DNA of 64,000 nucleotides from Arbacia lixula. Taxonomy: Eukaryota > Echinodermata > Echinoidea > Arbacioida > Arbaciidae. Of this stretch, positions 1-10,923 are shown piece by piece (within the stretch, counting starts at the first letter, position 1; the number at the start of each line of letters is the position of its first letter). Under the pieces are notes generated by a model. It was not told the DNA's origin, made no database searches, and saw only the letters and a list, made by a program, of their open reading frames with translations. Position numbers and translations under genes: made by a program. Location: assembly GCA_963669155.1 (NCBI GenBank), contig OZ022581.1, forward strand, positions 7,727,167 to 7,791,166. Direction: 5' to 3'.

Positions 1-598
1 ATGAAGCTAAAGGCGAGAAGCCTGGGTGGTGGGAAGGGGCAGGGGGAGTGGCTAGCCGGATAAGAATGTGCTCGCGTTGCTGTGTTAGTAGGATGACATG
101 GGAGAAGGTTCTTCCCGATGAATAAGTAGAAGTTCATGTCGTTCAAGAAGCAGGAGAGAAAAAGAAAGAAGGACAGAAGGACGAGAAAGTTCAGCATGCC
201 ATGGATGAAACTGTTACGAGCAACAACATAAAAGGCACACTGAAGAGTATGAAAACGTAATGTTAAAAGTGATATATCTGAAGCAAATGTTTGCAATTTC
301 CGCTGTTTTATCTCTGTAAACTGGAATGCCCCACGGAGGTGAAAAAAGGCATGAAGGGGTTACCAGAGGGTTAATTGATATGGGAACATCAGGTAGCCTC
401 AAGCTGCCTGGAGTGACAGCATCTTGACCTAGATTCTTTAACATACGATTCCCTGTGCCAACATACATCTGTGTGCGATGTGTAAGGATTCAGTGCTCAA
501 AATACCGTAGATAGAACAAATATATTTGTTACAAAGAGTTCATTTGAAAAGTGTTTTTCATGTGACTGCAACAATAGTAATAGAGACATATCAATTTA
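1..598. other. No gene seen; unique-looking DNA
   Basis: Purine-rich opening (short GA/AAG runs near 150-190) followed by AT-rich sequence. No open frame here shows a recognisable domain, and none is bounded by good splice sites. The 84-aa minus-strand frame at 214-468 has no recognisable features. Confidence 0.5.
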
Positions 599-607
599 CG
601 TGTATAT

Positions 608-704
608 TACACACACACACACACGTTCACACACGCGCACACATGTACACACTCAGAGATGTACACACATACATATATACATACACCCACACGCACATAC
701 ACAC
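608..704. repeat. Interrupted (CA)n microsatellite
   Basis: CA dinucleotide run with GT, GC and AT interruptions across about 95 bases. The small open frames crossing it on both strands are low-complexity artefacts. Confidence 0.85.
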
Positions 705-1657
705 CGAACTTCGGTGACTTGCAGAGAAAGCACTAAGTAATGATTTTAGAGCATAAGAAACAGAACCCTCACGCTTTTTCACAAAATACGTGATAGGATT
801 GGGAACAGAAAAACACCATTTCATCTTGAACTCCCCGATAACGGGAATGTCACCGCTGTTTCGATAAGACCGTTCAGATATTGTAACTACAGTAGGAAAG
901 AGCTCAGGAAGTGTTCAACCCTGGCCTAGTACAATAAACCTTTATAAACACCAACACAGGTGGCAGCGATTGCTAATAGAGAACACTATCTAGGTGAGAT
1001 TGTTGTAAGACGGAAGTTTGTGTGACTGTTAGATTTCCGTTGATTCTTTTTTGAGTGGTGGCTGACGCACGTGGGATGTATATACGTTGCGATGCGTCTC
1101 CTTTGCAAACTAACTGCCATGACGCAAGTTGCTGCGTCAACCGTGTGTGCCGTCGGTGCGTCTGTGCACAAATAATGCAACCAATTGTCTTAGAGGGGTA
1201 TTTTGGCCTCAATTCACGCAAGCGTTGGGTGAAGGGGGGGGGGGGGGGTTCGTCATATTCCCCATTTCAGGGTTATAACATACGATCCTTAGCAGGCGGG
1301 GCGTATCATGGCTCGACCAGCGGGTCCTCCTAAAAGCCCAGTGAATACAATATTCTACACACATTTCGTAATCATTTCCATAGCATCAGTCAATCTTGTC
1401 CATTGTTCCATTCTTATATCGCTTGGGTAATATTTGAATGTTACAATCATGCTTCAAATAAAATTTATTCTAGATTCATTTCACCTCTTACCTCCTAAAA
1501 TTATGATTGGAAGTTTTATGAGAATTTATAGAGCCGAAATGATTTTACATTTGTATATAATCATTACGAAATATACGCTATATGACATCTATACAGCATT
1601 TTAATCTGGTAATTATTGTAAATATCATGCAATCGTTGAAAATATTAGTCATATTAG
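705..1657. other. No gene seen; poly-G run inside
   Basis: Mixed-composition DNA with a run of 15 G at 1234-1248. Open frames on both strands around 973-1333 lack domains and splice sites. Confidence 0.45.
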
Positions 1658-2073
1658 GACAGGGTGTCCGATTTGCATAAGTCATGAAACTCGGCAGGAA
1701 TCATCAGTACATCCTAATGTATGTAATCACACAGTCAGAGCTTCACGAGCATTTTTAGGAAAAGTGAAAACTATAACCTTGTTTACTTTTGAAACGTACC
1801 GAAAAAAGTCATTCAAAATCGTATTGTCCCTGCTCTTATGGAAAGCATGCACTGTGGAGCCGACCGTGCGAACCATATAGCGCACAGCCGTCTCCGGTCT
1901 CTGGACTATAGGTCTCGGACGACCCGCCCAAAACCTCGTCAAAATCTAGCCATCGCTTTAATTTTGCTTAAAGTTAGTTGACAGATTTCTTATTGGGAGG
2001 GAAGTTCTGATAGGACAGTATCTTCTTTCATTTTCCGTATGTTTTTTTTTACCTGCAAGAGGGACACCCTGTC
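1658..2073. mobile_element. TIR element family 1 (GACAGGGTGTCC), copy 1
   Basis: 416-bp non-coding element bounded by inverted GACAGGGTGTCC termini (1658-1669 and 2062-2073). The same family recurs at 58375-58822 in inverted orientation and at 59630-60249. Shared internal blocks include a segment reading CTCGGCAGGAATCA and one encoding no protein around AAAAGTGGAAACTATCCTTG-like sequence. With no transposase frame this is a MITE-type DNA transposon derivative. The superfamily is not clear because a target duplication cannot be fixed. Confidence 0.75.
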
Positions 2074-2706
2074 TTTTAATATATCGATGGATTGTTGTAT
2101 CAAATACATGTGTCACAAAACATCTAGCTATCACTAAGGAATTAACAATGATTATCAAGTTATGCTATATATGTATATTTTTAAATCAAAATAAGCATTA
2201 TGACTAGAGCCTAATTACGACGACTAGACTGGGGATGAAAAAAAACACTGAATCCCTGATCTGGTTTTTAAATAAACCAGTTCATAGTTACATCATGGTC
2301 GGACACTCCACTTAATCAAGAACGACTAGGGATTTGATCATGAAGCTGTGTAGGTGTATTATTTTACAAGCGTGCCCATACCAACAATAGAAGCAGGTGC
2401 ACATGGTGGAATGTTCTTTCACTACCTTCTCAGAGCTGAATTGCTGTTGTCATATCTGCATTATAATGGGTATAAACGCAGTCCACTATTTATGGAATTT
2501 CCATTTTACCCCGTGAGTAGTACAATTGGTCCGATGTCATTCGTACCTTTAATAATCTGCTCATGCGCACATTGCAACTATGAACTCGCTTATTGGGATC
2601 TCCATGATTTTGCTATACTAGTAGCTATAGGTAGGTGGAGATCTACATATAAATTGCTTCATAAAAAAAAATGCGTACACGGTTGCCATCGCACCAGACT
2701 AATCAG
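2074..2706. other. No gene supported
   Basis: A 128-aa plus-strand open frame (2354-2740) lies here and runs into the next TIR element. It has no recognisable domain and its end is set by the element, so I do not call it a gene. Confidence 0.4.
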
Positions 2707-2708
2707 AA

Positions 2709-2865
2709 CCCTGTTGCATAAAACTTACCATTGGTGGTAACTTTGCTACCAATAAAAATCAATATTTCTATGGTAACCTTGAATATGATTGGCTGTCGAG
2801 TGGTGTTTCCATTGATTACAGAGTCACCTTAAACATGTTAAATGGTAAGTTTTATGCAACGTTTC
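2709..2865. mobile_element. Small TIR element (GTTGCATAAAACTTACCATT)
   Basis: Near-perfect 20-bp inverted termini, GTTGCATAAAACTTACCATT at about 2713-2732 and its reverse complement at 2841-2860, enclose about 110 bp of non-coding DNA that contains a small TTGGTGGTAA/GCTACCAA hairpin. The size and the lack of an open frame fit a MITE. Flanking CAGAA on both sides (2704-2708 and 2866-2870) is a candidate 5-bp target duplication, so the exact ends are uncertain by a few bases. Confidence 0.75.
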
Positions 2866-3078
2866 CCAGAATTTAAAATGACCTCTAATAGTTGTGTACA
2901 ATAATGATTACATATATACATGTGCTTGTGTTCGAAGATTACATCTCAACCGCTGCCTTTAGTATTAGTACAATATATACATGGGTTGAATGGTAATAAA
3001 ACTTATTGTGACGACTATGTCTGTTGCCTGCGACGCTGTTTCATGATGATAAAACCATGAAGAAGTTGGATCCTCCAC

Positions 3079-3092
3079 TTTCTCTCTCTCTC

Positions 3093-3138
<46 letters not shown>

Positions 3139-3139
3139 A

Positions 3140-3170
<31 letters not shown>

Positions 3171-3171
3171 T
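3079..3171. repeat. Compound (CT)n(CA)n microsatellite
   Basis: CT repeat with GT interruptions, then a CA repeat. The minus-strand 67-aa frame over it is low-complexity. Confidence 0.95.
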
Positions 3172-4457
3172 CCGACATCTTTATACTATTATTGATATAA
3201 AGGTTCCCATACTACCAAACACGTGCTTATCAAAATAAAACAATACATTATATACAATTTTACATTTTGTTCGTATGATGTGCTTAACAAAATGTCCTTT
3301 CGTTCAACCGAGATTTGGCCTTTTATGCATGGGTGGTTTTTTGTATTTCATTCTGTCCTGTTCCATTTATGTGATCAAATATCTGCACTATGTACTGATT
3401 GCCACATGTTTTTGATAATGCATTCTCATCTGATGTAAGGTGAGCAGAACATAAACAAATCAAATCAAAAGCGGACGAATCATTATCTCAGGAGCAGGAG
3501 TTTACGGGAAATCTGCCACATGTGTCTTGATTCAAACTCATATCTAAAGTATCTAATAGTTAAATATTACTGTGATTACGCATTTTATGGATACATAACA
3601 ACTATTATCTTGATTTGATAATAACTGTGAACACAATGTGTAGTACATGTATTGGTATATGATAGGAATTTGATATATATCAGCTGTGTATAAGTTGCAT
3701 TTAGACGGAAAATAACTTTAGTGCAATCACAGAAGTCATCACAGAAGCAATCATAAGACGACATATAAGAGCGCTCTTTCTCTCTCATATCCGTAACATT
3801 CTTGTTGACTCTGTACTCAATTTGTCTACGTCTACTTTATACTTCTCATATGTTCCTATTAGAACCAGGCATTTCTCACCAACAAAAAAAGTGACCCCCC
3901 CCCCTCCCAAAAAAAAAAGAGAGAAAAGAATAACAAATTAAGAGCGACAAAACACTCTTATATCATCCGGCTGACGTAATTATTCATCCCAACTCTAGAA
4001 GCGATTGAACCATCAATCACCCCTTTACTTGAATTCCCATCACAGGGATAATTTCTTTTGCTACAATTTCATCTTGGCTCTTTATGACGCAGAGCTCCGG
4101 TTTACATCAGCCCTGTAAATGATTAACTTTTTCCAACGGGACGTGTTTGTTAATATCATCCATCACGAGTCTCATACAACGTCGTAAAAGATGATAAGAC
4201 TTAATTTCCACTTTCCCACGCAGTTAGTGCATCGTTATTACAAATTTATCTCGATTTCAAGAATCTTATCTAAGTGAGTGACGATGTGAAATCAAGAGGG
4301 AAGAGGAGGAGAAGGAGGAAGACAAGCAGGAAGGGAAAGATGAATAAGAATAGGAATGATAGGCATGATAGGGAGAAGGAAAAGAAAAAATAGAAGACGA
4401 TATGATGTAAACAAAATGAGAAGCGAAAGAAACAAAAATTACTCACAGAAAGAAGAG
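3172..4457. other. No gene seen
   Basis: AT-rich, apparently single-copy DNA with a short poly-C/poly-A junction near 3893-3920. No domain-bearing open frame or convincing exon was found on either strand. Confidence 0.45.
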
Positions 4458-4513
<56 letters not shown>

Positions 4514-4526
4514 GAGAGAGAAAGGA
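4458..4526. repeat. (GA)n microsatellite
   Basis: About 65 bases of GA repeat with one G interruption. Frames translating to RERERE or SLSLSL are artefacts. Confidence 0.95.
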
Positions 4527-5160
4527 AAAGACAAACGGAATGACGTAGGAGAATTGAAGTATAAGTTTCAAATGAATCTCTTGGAAAATATAAAAACTTA
4601 TATACAAGTGAGTAGAAACGATTGAGATGGAGGCGCCGCAGTCGATGACACTTGTACAGCTGTTGTTTATCAGACTACATGTAGTTGATGCTGGCACAGA
4701 TTACTTAAATGGGCTCTCATACATCTCTTATGAGATTGATGGATAATGATTAATCTTAAGAGGCATCACGAACAACATCATGATCAACATGATCAAGCCC
4801 ATTCTGTTTCATTTGGCAACAATCTTTGCTATTAAATTGGCATATCTTAACGCGATTGCTTTCGCTGAAGAGAGGTCGTTAAGGGGTTTTTGATTAATTA
4901 TTGGCACTAGATCGTTCTCTGTTATACTAATGGAGATCAACATAAGTGGATCCTTTGACAATTTATTTTTGACATTCTTCATGTTCGTTGATATATAGTG
5001 ATTCACATTTTTCTTAAAAACTCATATAATTCCTGTTCCAAACAACGTTCAAAATCACACAAAAAATACTTATCAAGTCCACACAAACACGCTTTACGTT
5101 CGTTACCATTCTTGAAGCAAAAGAGGACTTCATAGCCCGAATAGGCTGTGTTTTACTTAC

Positions 5161-5320
5161 CCACGGAAAGTACAGAAGAAACCTGCAGCCCGCATCGGTG
5201 ATGGAGTGAGTTTTTAATGTGAGGACGATGGCGGGAACTGCGTCGAAAAGAAGCCCAAGGAAGTCGGCCAAGGCAAGATTAGCAAATGAGTAGTTGATCA
5301 CGTTATGCATATTCTTGAAT
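5161..5320 (-). CDS. Exon of a rhodopsin-class (class A) G-protein-coupled receptor
   Basis: A single 160-nt exon. On the minus strand it follows an acceptor (pyrimidine-rich, ending CTAG) at 5321-5324 and ends at a perfect donor, TGG|GTAAGT (5160-5155). It encodes 53 residues plus one leading base. The sequence holds the TM2 signature NYSFANLALADFLGLLFD, with the conserved Asn and Asp of the NLxxAD motif (the sodium-site Asp 2.50), then an extracellular loop 1 and the conserved TM3 Cys in GCRFLLYFPW, the Cys that normally bonds to loop 2. Reading is uninterrupted, and the exon starts one base into a codon and ends on a codon boundary. TM1 should lie upstream (higher coordinates) and TM3-7 downstream. 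I could not find either, so this is one exon of a multi-exon gene or an orphan fragment. The usual loop-1 Trp is not evident. The ligand cannot be inferred. Confidence 0.7.
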
Positions 5321-6015
5321 CTAGATGTAAATGAAAAATTGGGAAGGCAATCGTAAAAAAGATGACACGAAAATCAGAAGTTAAATAACTAATGAATTAC
5401 TACATGATTAAAATATGTATCAATGAATCATTCAATCAAGTCATAACAATTTTAGAAGAGTTGAATGTAATAGCACTTTTTGGTATCCATAAGAAATACT
5501 AAAGTACTTTTGATGCCTTTTTAGGGCAAAAAGGAAATCTGTCTCTCGTCGTCTTTCAGGGAAAAGACGAAATGTTCGTGATTTCATAAGGAGGACAATG
5601 CCACATGTTATCACGTAAACTAGAAAATATGGACTAATGAATAGACCCAGTCCGATATTATTACATTGACAAACAACAAATGTTTCATATAATTATATAT
5701 TATATAAGTATAATTATATGATATGAACAACTTCCGATAGGTTAACTTGTTTATACATAAACTTTCTTCCTGTTAACATTTTCATTTTATCTTTTGGTGA
5801 TCACAACAACACTGTTTTCCCGCCTGTTATATCCCCTTTGCGATTGAGAAACAATTTCCGGTATATTTTTGAAGGAATATTACCGCCAAAGGAGTATTCT
5901 ACATACAATTGGCTTCCTTTGAGATTAATTTAGATCTAACCTCTTCAGAAAGCTAGGTTATTGGCAAGTATACCACACTATTAAGAAAATGTACACAAGC
6001 TTCTACCGTCTTATG

Positions 6016-6017
<2 letters not shown>
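5321..6017. other. AT-rich DNA, no gene seen
   Basis: Includes a very AT-rich stretch at 5690-5725. No TM1-coding exon for the neighbouring GPCR exon was recognised on the minus strand. Confidence 0.4.
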
Positions 6018-6052
<35 letters not shown>

Positions 6053-6094
6053 CCTCTCTCTCTCCCTTTCTCTCTCTCTCTCTCTCACTCTCTC

Positions 6095-6129
<35 letters not shown>

Positions 6130-6345
6130 TCTCTCTCACTCTCCCCTCTCTCTCCCCCTCTCTCTCCCCCCCCTCTCTCTCTATCCATCTCTCTCTCTCC
6201 CCCCCTTTCTCTCGCTCCCTCTCTCTCGCTCTCTCTCTCTCCCTCTCTCTCCCTCTCTCTCTGTCTCTCTGTCTCTCTATGTCTCCCCCTCTCTCTGTCT
6301 CTGTCTCTCTGTCGCTGTCTCTTTCTTCATCTCCCTCTACCTCCC
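6018..6345. repeat. Long imperfect (CT)n tract
   Basis: More than 320 bases of nearly pure pyrimidine on the plus strand, mainly CT with CCC, GT and AT interruptions. The 132-aa SLSLSL frame over it is an artefact. Confidence 0.95.
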
Positions 6346-6752
6346 CTTTCTACCCTCATGCCCATCACTTGCGTTCACCTCTCGTAAATTCACATAGATG
6401 TTGACTTTGTAGTATGTATTCTATGTAAGAATTAACCCTTGCATTTCCAGGCCATGAAAACCCAATTAGCTAATACTTCATATATGCTTGCCAATTATGA
6501 TAAGAGAGTGAAACAATATAAGTGTTATTATGATTATTACTATAATTAGTTTGCACAGAAATTTCGGCGTCAAAGCCCGGTGTTCATGATGTTCAATTCC
6601 ACCGTATCTTAACACCGAATGAAAATGAATTTAGAGAGTTGCGAGGTGCATTCTATTTTTTAAACGAAATATGATGAGGTTTCCTTCGAGTGATAGAGTT
6701 ATCAATGAACAAGTTCTACAGGGAGTCGCGTGGAAAAATAGGTTAATGATCT

Positions 6753-6971
6753 GAGCTTAGAATTAGACAGTTGAGGTTGTGGGGACATGTACTTTGTAAA
6801 GGTGGTTTTGAAGAGTTGGACTTGACGGGAAAGATAGGCGGGGAAAGACGGAAAGGAAGAAGGAGGATTACTTGGAGAAGCAGCCTAACTGATTGGTTAG
6901 CAGAGCATGATGTGGAGTTGATACAAATAGCTCAGTACTGAGAGTTGTTGCAGGATGTGGCACATAGATAG
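6753..6971 (+). pseudogene. 3' fragment of an RTE-like non-LTR retrotransposon ORF
   Basis: In frame from 6753 the DNA reads ELRIRQLRLWGHVLCKGG, then a GKIGG...RRKGRRRITW stretch, then LTDWLAEHDVELIQIAQ and a terminal DVAHR before a TAG stop at 6969-6971. This is the typical C-terminal tail of endonuclease/reverse-transcriptase proteins of RTE-like LINEs: an RLWGHVxR motif, a basic GRRRxTW patch and a final region just before the stop. One internal TGA sits where relatives usually have Arg (CGA to TGA). The reverse transcriptase core is missing, so this is a 5'-truncated dead copy. A short GATA repeat directly after the stop fits the simple-repeat tails of such elements. Confidence 0.7.
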
Positions 6972-7457
6972 ATAGAACACGAATAATACAACATGGCTAA
7001 ATGAAATCTTGCCCTAATTGGTTAAATCTTAGTACCTTTGCTTTTTTAAAAAATGAAATATAACACGTACAATTGTCATTAAACCAATAGAAATCAATAG
7101 AAATGATATTCGTCAATGTCAACACTATTTGTATTTACCCTCTGTGTGTAGGGGAAAACGGTTGGGAGGAGTCAACCCTCACAATGTGTCATCATAATTG
7201 CGTGACCGTTTTCTTCTTTTTAAGTTCAAGGATTTAAGTGCTCATTAATCCTTGAAATTGAAAGAAAAGTCACGCGATGAGAATCGAGAGTGAAGCACAC
7301 TTCGATGAAAAACTGATAAAGCACGATGAGTACCAGGTGTGGTGGTCTATCAATGACCCCCTCATCTAGCATGTCTATGGAAGGCCTATTCATAAAACGG
7401 GCTCATTTCTGCACCCCAATCAACCGCAACCACCACACATCACTCTCAATAGTTCCC

Positions 7458-7460
<3 letters not shown>
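6972..7460. other. No gene seen
   Basis: Unremarkable AT-rich sequence between the LINE fragment and the pyrimidine tracts. No domains or convincing splice-bounded frames. Confidence 0.4.
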
Positions 7461-7534
<74 letters not shown>

Positions 7535-7890
7535 ACATTCTCTCTCTTTCTGTCTCTCTCTTTCTGTCTCTCTCTCTGCCTCTCTCTGTCTCTCATGTGT
7601 TTTCACAATTTTTCATCATCTCCTTCTTTTAACCCCCATTTCGTGCAAAGTAACACCCATTCTCAACCCTCTCTCCTCCCTTCCTTCCCTCCTTATCGCT
7701 CTCCACCCCTTCACCTCCCCCCCCCTCTCTCTCTCTCTCTCTCTCACTTACACGTACCCAAATACAAAACACCCACATGTAATCCTGCACATTCACTCGT
7801 CATCTTCTTATTGAACTCACTCTTTCTAAGCGCCCTCTCTCCGTTTCCACCCCTTCTCTCAACCATCATCCATCCCCTCCTCTCTCTTCC

Positions 7891-7966
<76 letters not shown>

Positions 7967-8072
7967 TCCTTCACTAGAGCCCCGTATCTGGTTCTCTCCA
8001 CTCCTTCTCCACCTCTTCTCACAACCATCCATCCCTTCCGTTCCCTCCCCTTCTATCTCTCAATATATATCT

Positions 8073-8135
<63 letters not shown>

Positions 8136-8195
8136 GTCTCTGTCTCTGTCTCTGTCTCTCTCTGTCTCTGTCTCTCTCTATCTCTCTCCTACACC
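7461..8195. repeat. Cluster of long (CT)n tracts
   Basis: Four CT/TCTG tracts (about 7461-7600, 7725-7745, 7890-7965, 8077-8190) are joined by C-rich pyrimidine spacers with recurring phrases such as CTCTCCACCCCTTC and CATCCATCCC. The result is over 700 bases of strongly strand-asymmetric DNA. The 162-aa and 256-aa plus-strand frames here are low-complexity and are not genes. Confidence 0.9.
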
Positions 8196-9898
8196 AGAAC
8201 CCCGTCTCTGTTTCTATTTCGATTCCACCTTCTCGTATTTATTATACTGTATATCCCAATTATATGATAAACGCTTCTCTGTTCAGAGAAACACTCGCTC
8301 ACGAGTCACCCACTGTTTATTTTCCCTCGACTTTTCCTCTCCTCGTTGATCATGGTCGCCCATAACACACGGTCATCCATCAAGGCACGAATATTCGTAA
8401 AATCCAGGCAGGAATTCTCACCCCGCCAAAACAAGCCACAAATTATATCAATCATCTAAAAGGGCAAGTCCAGTCCATAAATGAGTCATAACACATTCAA
8501 ATATCAATAACTTTCTCATTATTTGTGCGATTTTTCCTCGAATTTGTTTTGCTCTGCCTCTCAGATGTGTTTGCTTCTCTTGAGACCATTTTAATTTTGG
8601 ATTTGACTTTCCTTTTAAGTGGGTACGATAATTTTGGACGTTACGCCCTATCATAATATGTAAATACTACGTGCGTGTATGTGTGTGTATGTGTGTGTGT
8701 GTGTGTGCTTTAATCGTATGTACATCTCTTAGTCTTTAATTGAAAAGGAAAATCAAGTCATGACATTTTCTTGACTTGACCGATTGAGTTTCCATTTTGG
8801 GGAGTATCAGTTTTGCCGGCAACAGTGATAATTATGGGTCCTTGTTGGGAACAGTGAAATCGAAAACTATTTATCTTTGTATTTCTTTACAGATTGACCC
8901 ACATTTTCCGCTGGTTGAGGAAAGGTGATATTCCTTTTAATAGTCCCAGTGGACAGCCGTGACCCTATTTCACCCGCAAAGTGATCCGTGGTTCTCATTC
9001 GTTCTATTCTTCTTCTGTGTATTTTTCTCTCCCTTCCTGTCTCGCTCTTAAGCACACCTTTTCAACCACATCTGTCCCACTCACCCACTATCTCCCCCTC
9101 TCTCTATCTCCTTCCATACATCTACAATCCCTTGTTTGATGTTTCCTCTTGCTCTTTTTCTTCATAGAGTTACCAAACATGCAGCTAATTTAATTAAGGG
9201 CATACATACAAAGCAGCTTACACAAAGGCAGTCGTCTGTGTTCTACATTGCTCTCTTATCTTTGCGATGACCATTGTGCGCATGCGTTATGCAAGAGAGG
9301 TCCTTGAATTTATAGCCTTTTCAATAACGGGAATTGTGACTATGCTATTTGACGCATGTTTGTTCTGTAATATCAAGTCACGTCAGTCAAATTTTTTGCG
9401 ATGACTGCTCAGTTTATGACAGTAGACTCCTTCTCTCACAACCATGACAAGCCCTTTATATTCGAGTCATCCAAATCTTGAGTAGATGTTAAACTCCTCC
9501 TCCATTATTTATCTCGTCACCATGGTCACAGCGGTACCAACACGACGCACAGGTCCTTTTATGCTGGCACAGAAATAGTCGATACATGTTAAGCCTTTTA
9601 GTCCCATAGGCAATAAAAGGTGTTGTATAAACATGGGGCTATGATTGGTTGCTCCTGAGAGGATTACAAGAAAAGCTCGGTGAACAAGGTTGCTGAGTGA
9701 GAGAATCTTGTGAGTTCGAGAACAGAGATCACAAGCCTCATAGGATTGCCGGGACACGGAAGTGAATTAATGAGAACTGTTACGGAGCTGATTGCTTTCC
9801 ACTGAAAGCAAGATCGTAAAAGAAATTAACATGCAGAGTATAATGGCTGGCGATACATGGCTTAGGAAGAACGGTGCCACTATGGGGATAGGCCTAGA
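8196..9898. other. No gene supported
   Basis: Contains a (GT)n run at about 8671-8708. A possible old repeat lies at 8458-8620 (AAAAGGGCAAGTCCAGTCC to ACTTTCCTTTTAAGTGGG) but its termini do not clearly pair. The 82-aa minus-strand frame at 9509-9757 shows no recognised family. Confidence 0.4.
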
Positions 9899-10046
9899 TG
9901 ATCTGAGAAAGGGGGAAAGAGGGAGAGAGACAAAGAGAGAGGGGGAAAAGGAGAGAGAAAATAAAATGGAATGTGAGATAGAGAAATGGGGGTAGGGTGG
10001 AGAACGGGAGAAAGAACGGAGGAAGAGAATGAAAGAGAGGAGAAAT

Positions 10047-10100
<54 letters not shown>

Positions 10101-10114
10101 AAATATATAGTTTA

Positions 10115-10158
<44 letters not shown>
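9899..10158. repeat. Purine tract, (GA)n and (AT)n microsatellites
   Basis: A purine-rich strand (9907-10046), then (GA)n at about 10048-10096, then (AT)n at about 10119-10156. It directly precedes the GGAGACA cluster. Confidence 0.9.
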
Positions 10159-10159
<1 letters not shown>

Positions 10160-10170
10160 TGGATCCCGCA

Positions 10171-10250
10171 TTAGGGAGACATTCCGGTGTTATTATACCT
10201 ACCTTAGGGAGACACCCGCGTAAAGGAGACATTTTTGTGTCTCCTTAACG
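10171..10250. promoter_or_regulatory. GGAGACA motif cluster with hairpin
   Basis: GGAGAC occurs at 10175-10180, 10208-10213 and 10225-10230, and its complement at 10237-10244. AAGGAGACA and TGTCTCCTT around 10223-10246 form a small hairpin. More copies lie at 10443, 10670 and 10702. The same GTGTCTCC motif is present in every core of the 28-58 kb array. A regulatory role is inference. Confidence 0.35.
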
Positions 10251-10640
10251 TTTTGACACCTCATAATACAGTTATCCATGGATCACGTGTCCAAAATGCG
10301 TCAAGAATATTCATGTTAACACCGTAGCTCTATGTTGGCATTGTCCATTCGATACCAGGGTACATCAATTTAAAGTAGAAACTGTTTCAAATATTAGGGG
10401 GTATACTTTTTTTTTTTGGAAGTTGTTATAAAAGTGTATTACGGAGACATAAAGTATATTGGATATATCTCGCTTTCTCCGGCCTATATGTGTGGGATAT
10501 CCATACCTAAGATCACATGTGATTGTACCAACGTAATGATGTGTAACTTGTTCATCAGCTTTTAAAGGATAAAGATATATCCCTTATGGTGTGAAAAACA
10601 CCCTCTTTTTAAAAGTAATTAATTCCATCGCGCTCATGCG

Positions 10641-10843
10641 CAGTAAGATATACATATATTTGCCGAAAGGTCTCCCTTGAACGGTATGTTTTAGCAAAAA
10701 GTGTCTCCTCAAAGCACCCCTAGCTAGCATCACACACGCGACGTCAGTGCAGTGGTATAAACTCCCCGGGCGCTTCGTCGGCGAGACGGTGCGCAGCTCA
10801 GCTAGCTAGCAGCAAGTATCCAAGTCGTCATCAGAATTAATTT
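10641..10843 (+). promoter_or_regulatory. Promoter-like region, single-copy relative of the array core
   Basis: Starting at CAGTAAGATATACATATATT the sequence aligns, with substitutions, to the 5' extension and core of the 28-58 kb array. Shared in order are GTCTCCCTT, GGTATRTTTTAG, a GTGTCTCCT motif, TAGCATC, ACGTC, a TATA-like GGTATAA (10755-10760) and AAGTCGTCATCAG (10822-10834). Relative to the array there is a GC-rich insert of about 40 bp between the TATA-like box and the TCAG. The TCATCAG may be an initiator. Promoter function is inferred from layout only. Confidence 0.4.
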
Positions 10844-10855
10844 ATGATTATAAAG
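10844..10855 (+). CDS. Putative exon 1 (coding start) of a small repeat-protein gene
   Basis: ATG ATT ATA AAG runs directly into a strong donor, AAG|GTAAGTTAG (donor GT at 10856-10857). It lies about 10 bases after the initiator-like TCAG. Only four codons are coded here (MIIK) and the exon ends on a codon boundary. This matches the phase of the two downstream exons at 13181 and 14585, which is why I join them. Evidence is splice-site quality, phase agreement and proximity to the promoter-like block. No homology is recognised, and additional exons in the 2.3-kb intron are possible. Confidence 0.3.
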
Positions 10856-10923
10856 GTAAGTTAGGAATATCCCATATTTAAACAGATTCTTGTCTCTATC
10901 TAGATCTACGCTAGAATCCAAAC

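Noticed and set aside
2354..2740. 128-aa plus-strand open frame
   Set aside because: No recognised domain, and its end lies inside a TIR element.
5989..6387. 132-aa plus-strand open frame
   Set aside because: SLSLSL/PSLSLS from a CT tract.
7595..8365. 256-aa plus-strand open frame
   Set aside because: Translation of CT tracts; low complexity and no domain.
8458..8625. Possible TIR element from AAAAGGGCAAGTCCAGTCC to TTTCCTTTTAAG
   Set aside because: The ends do not pair well enough to define termini and no second copy was seen in the window.
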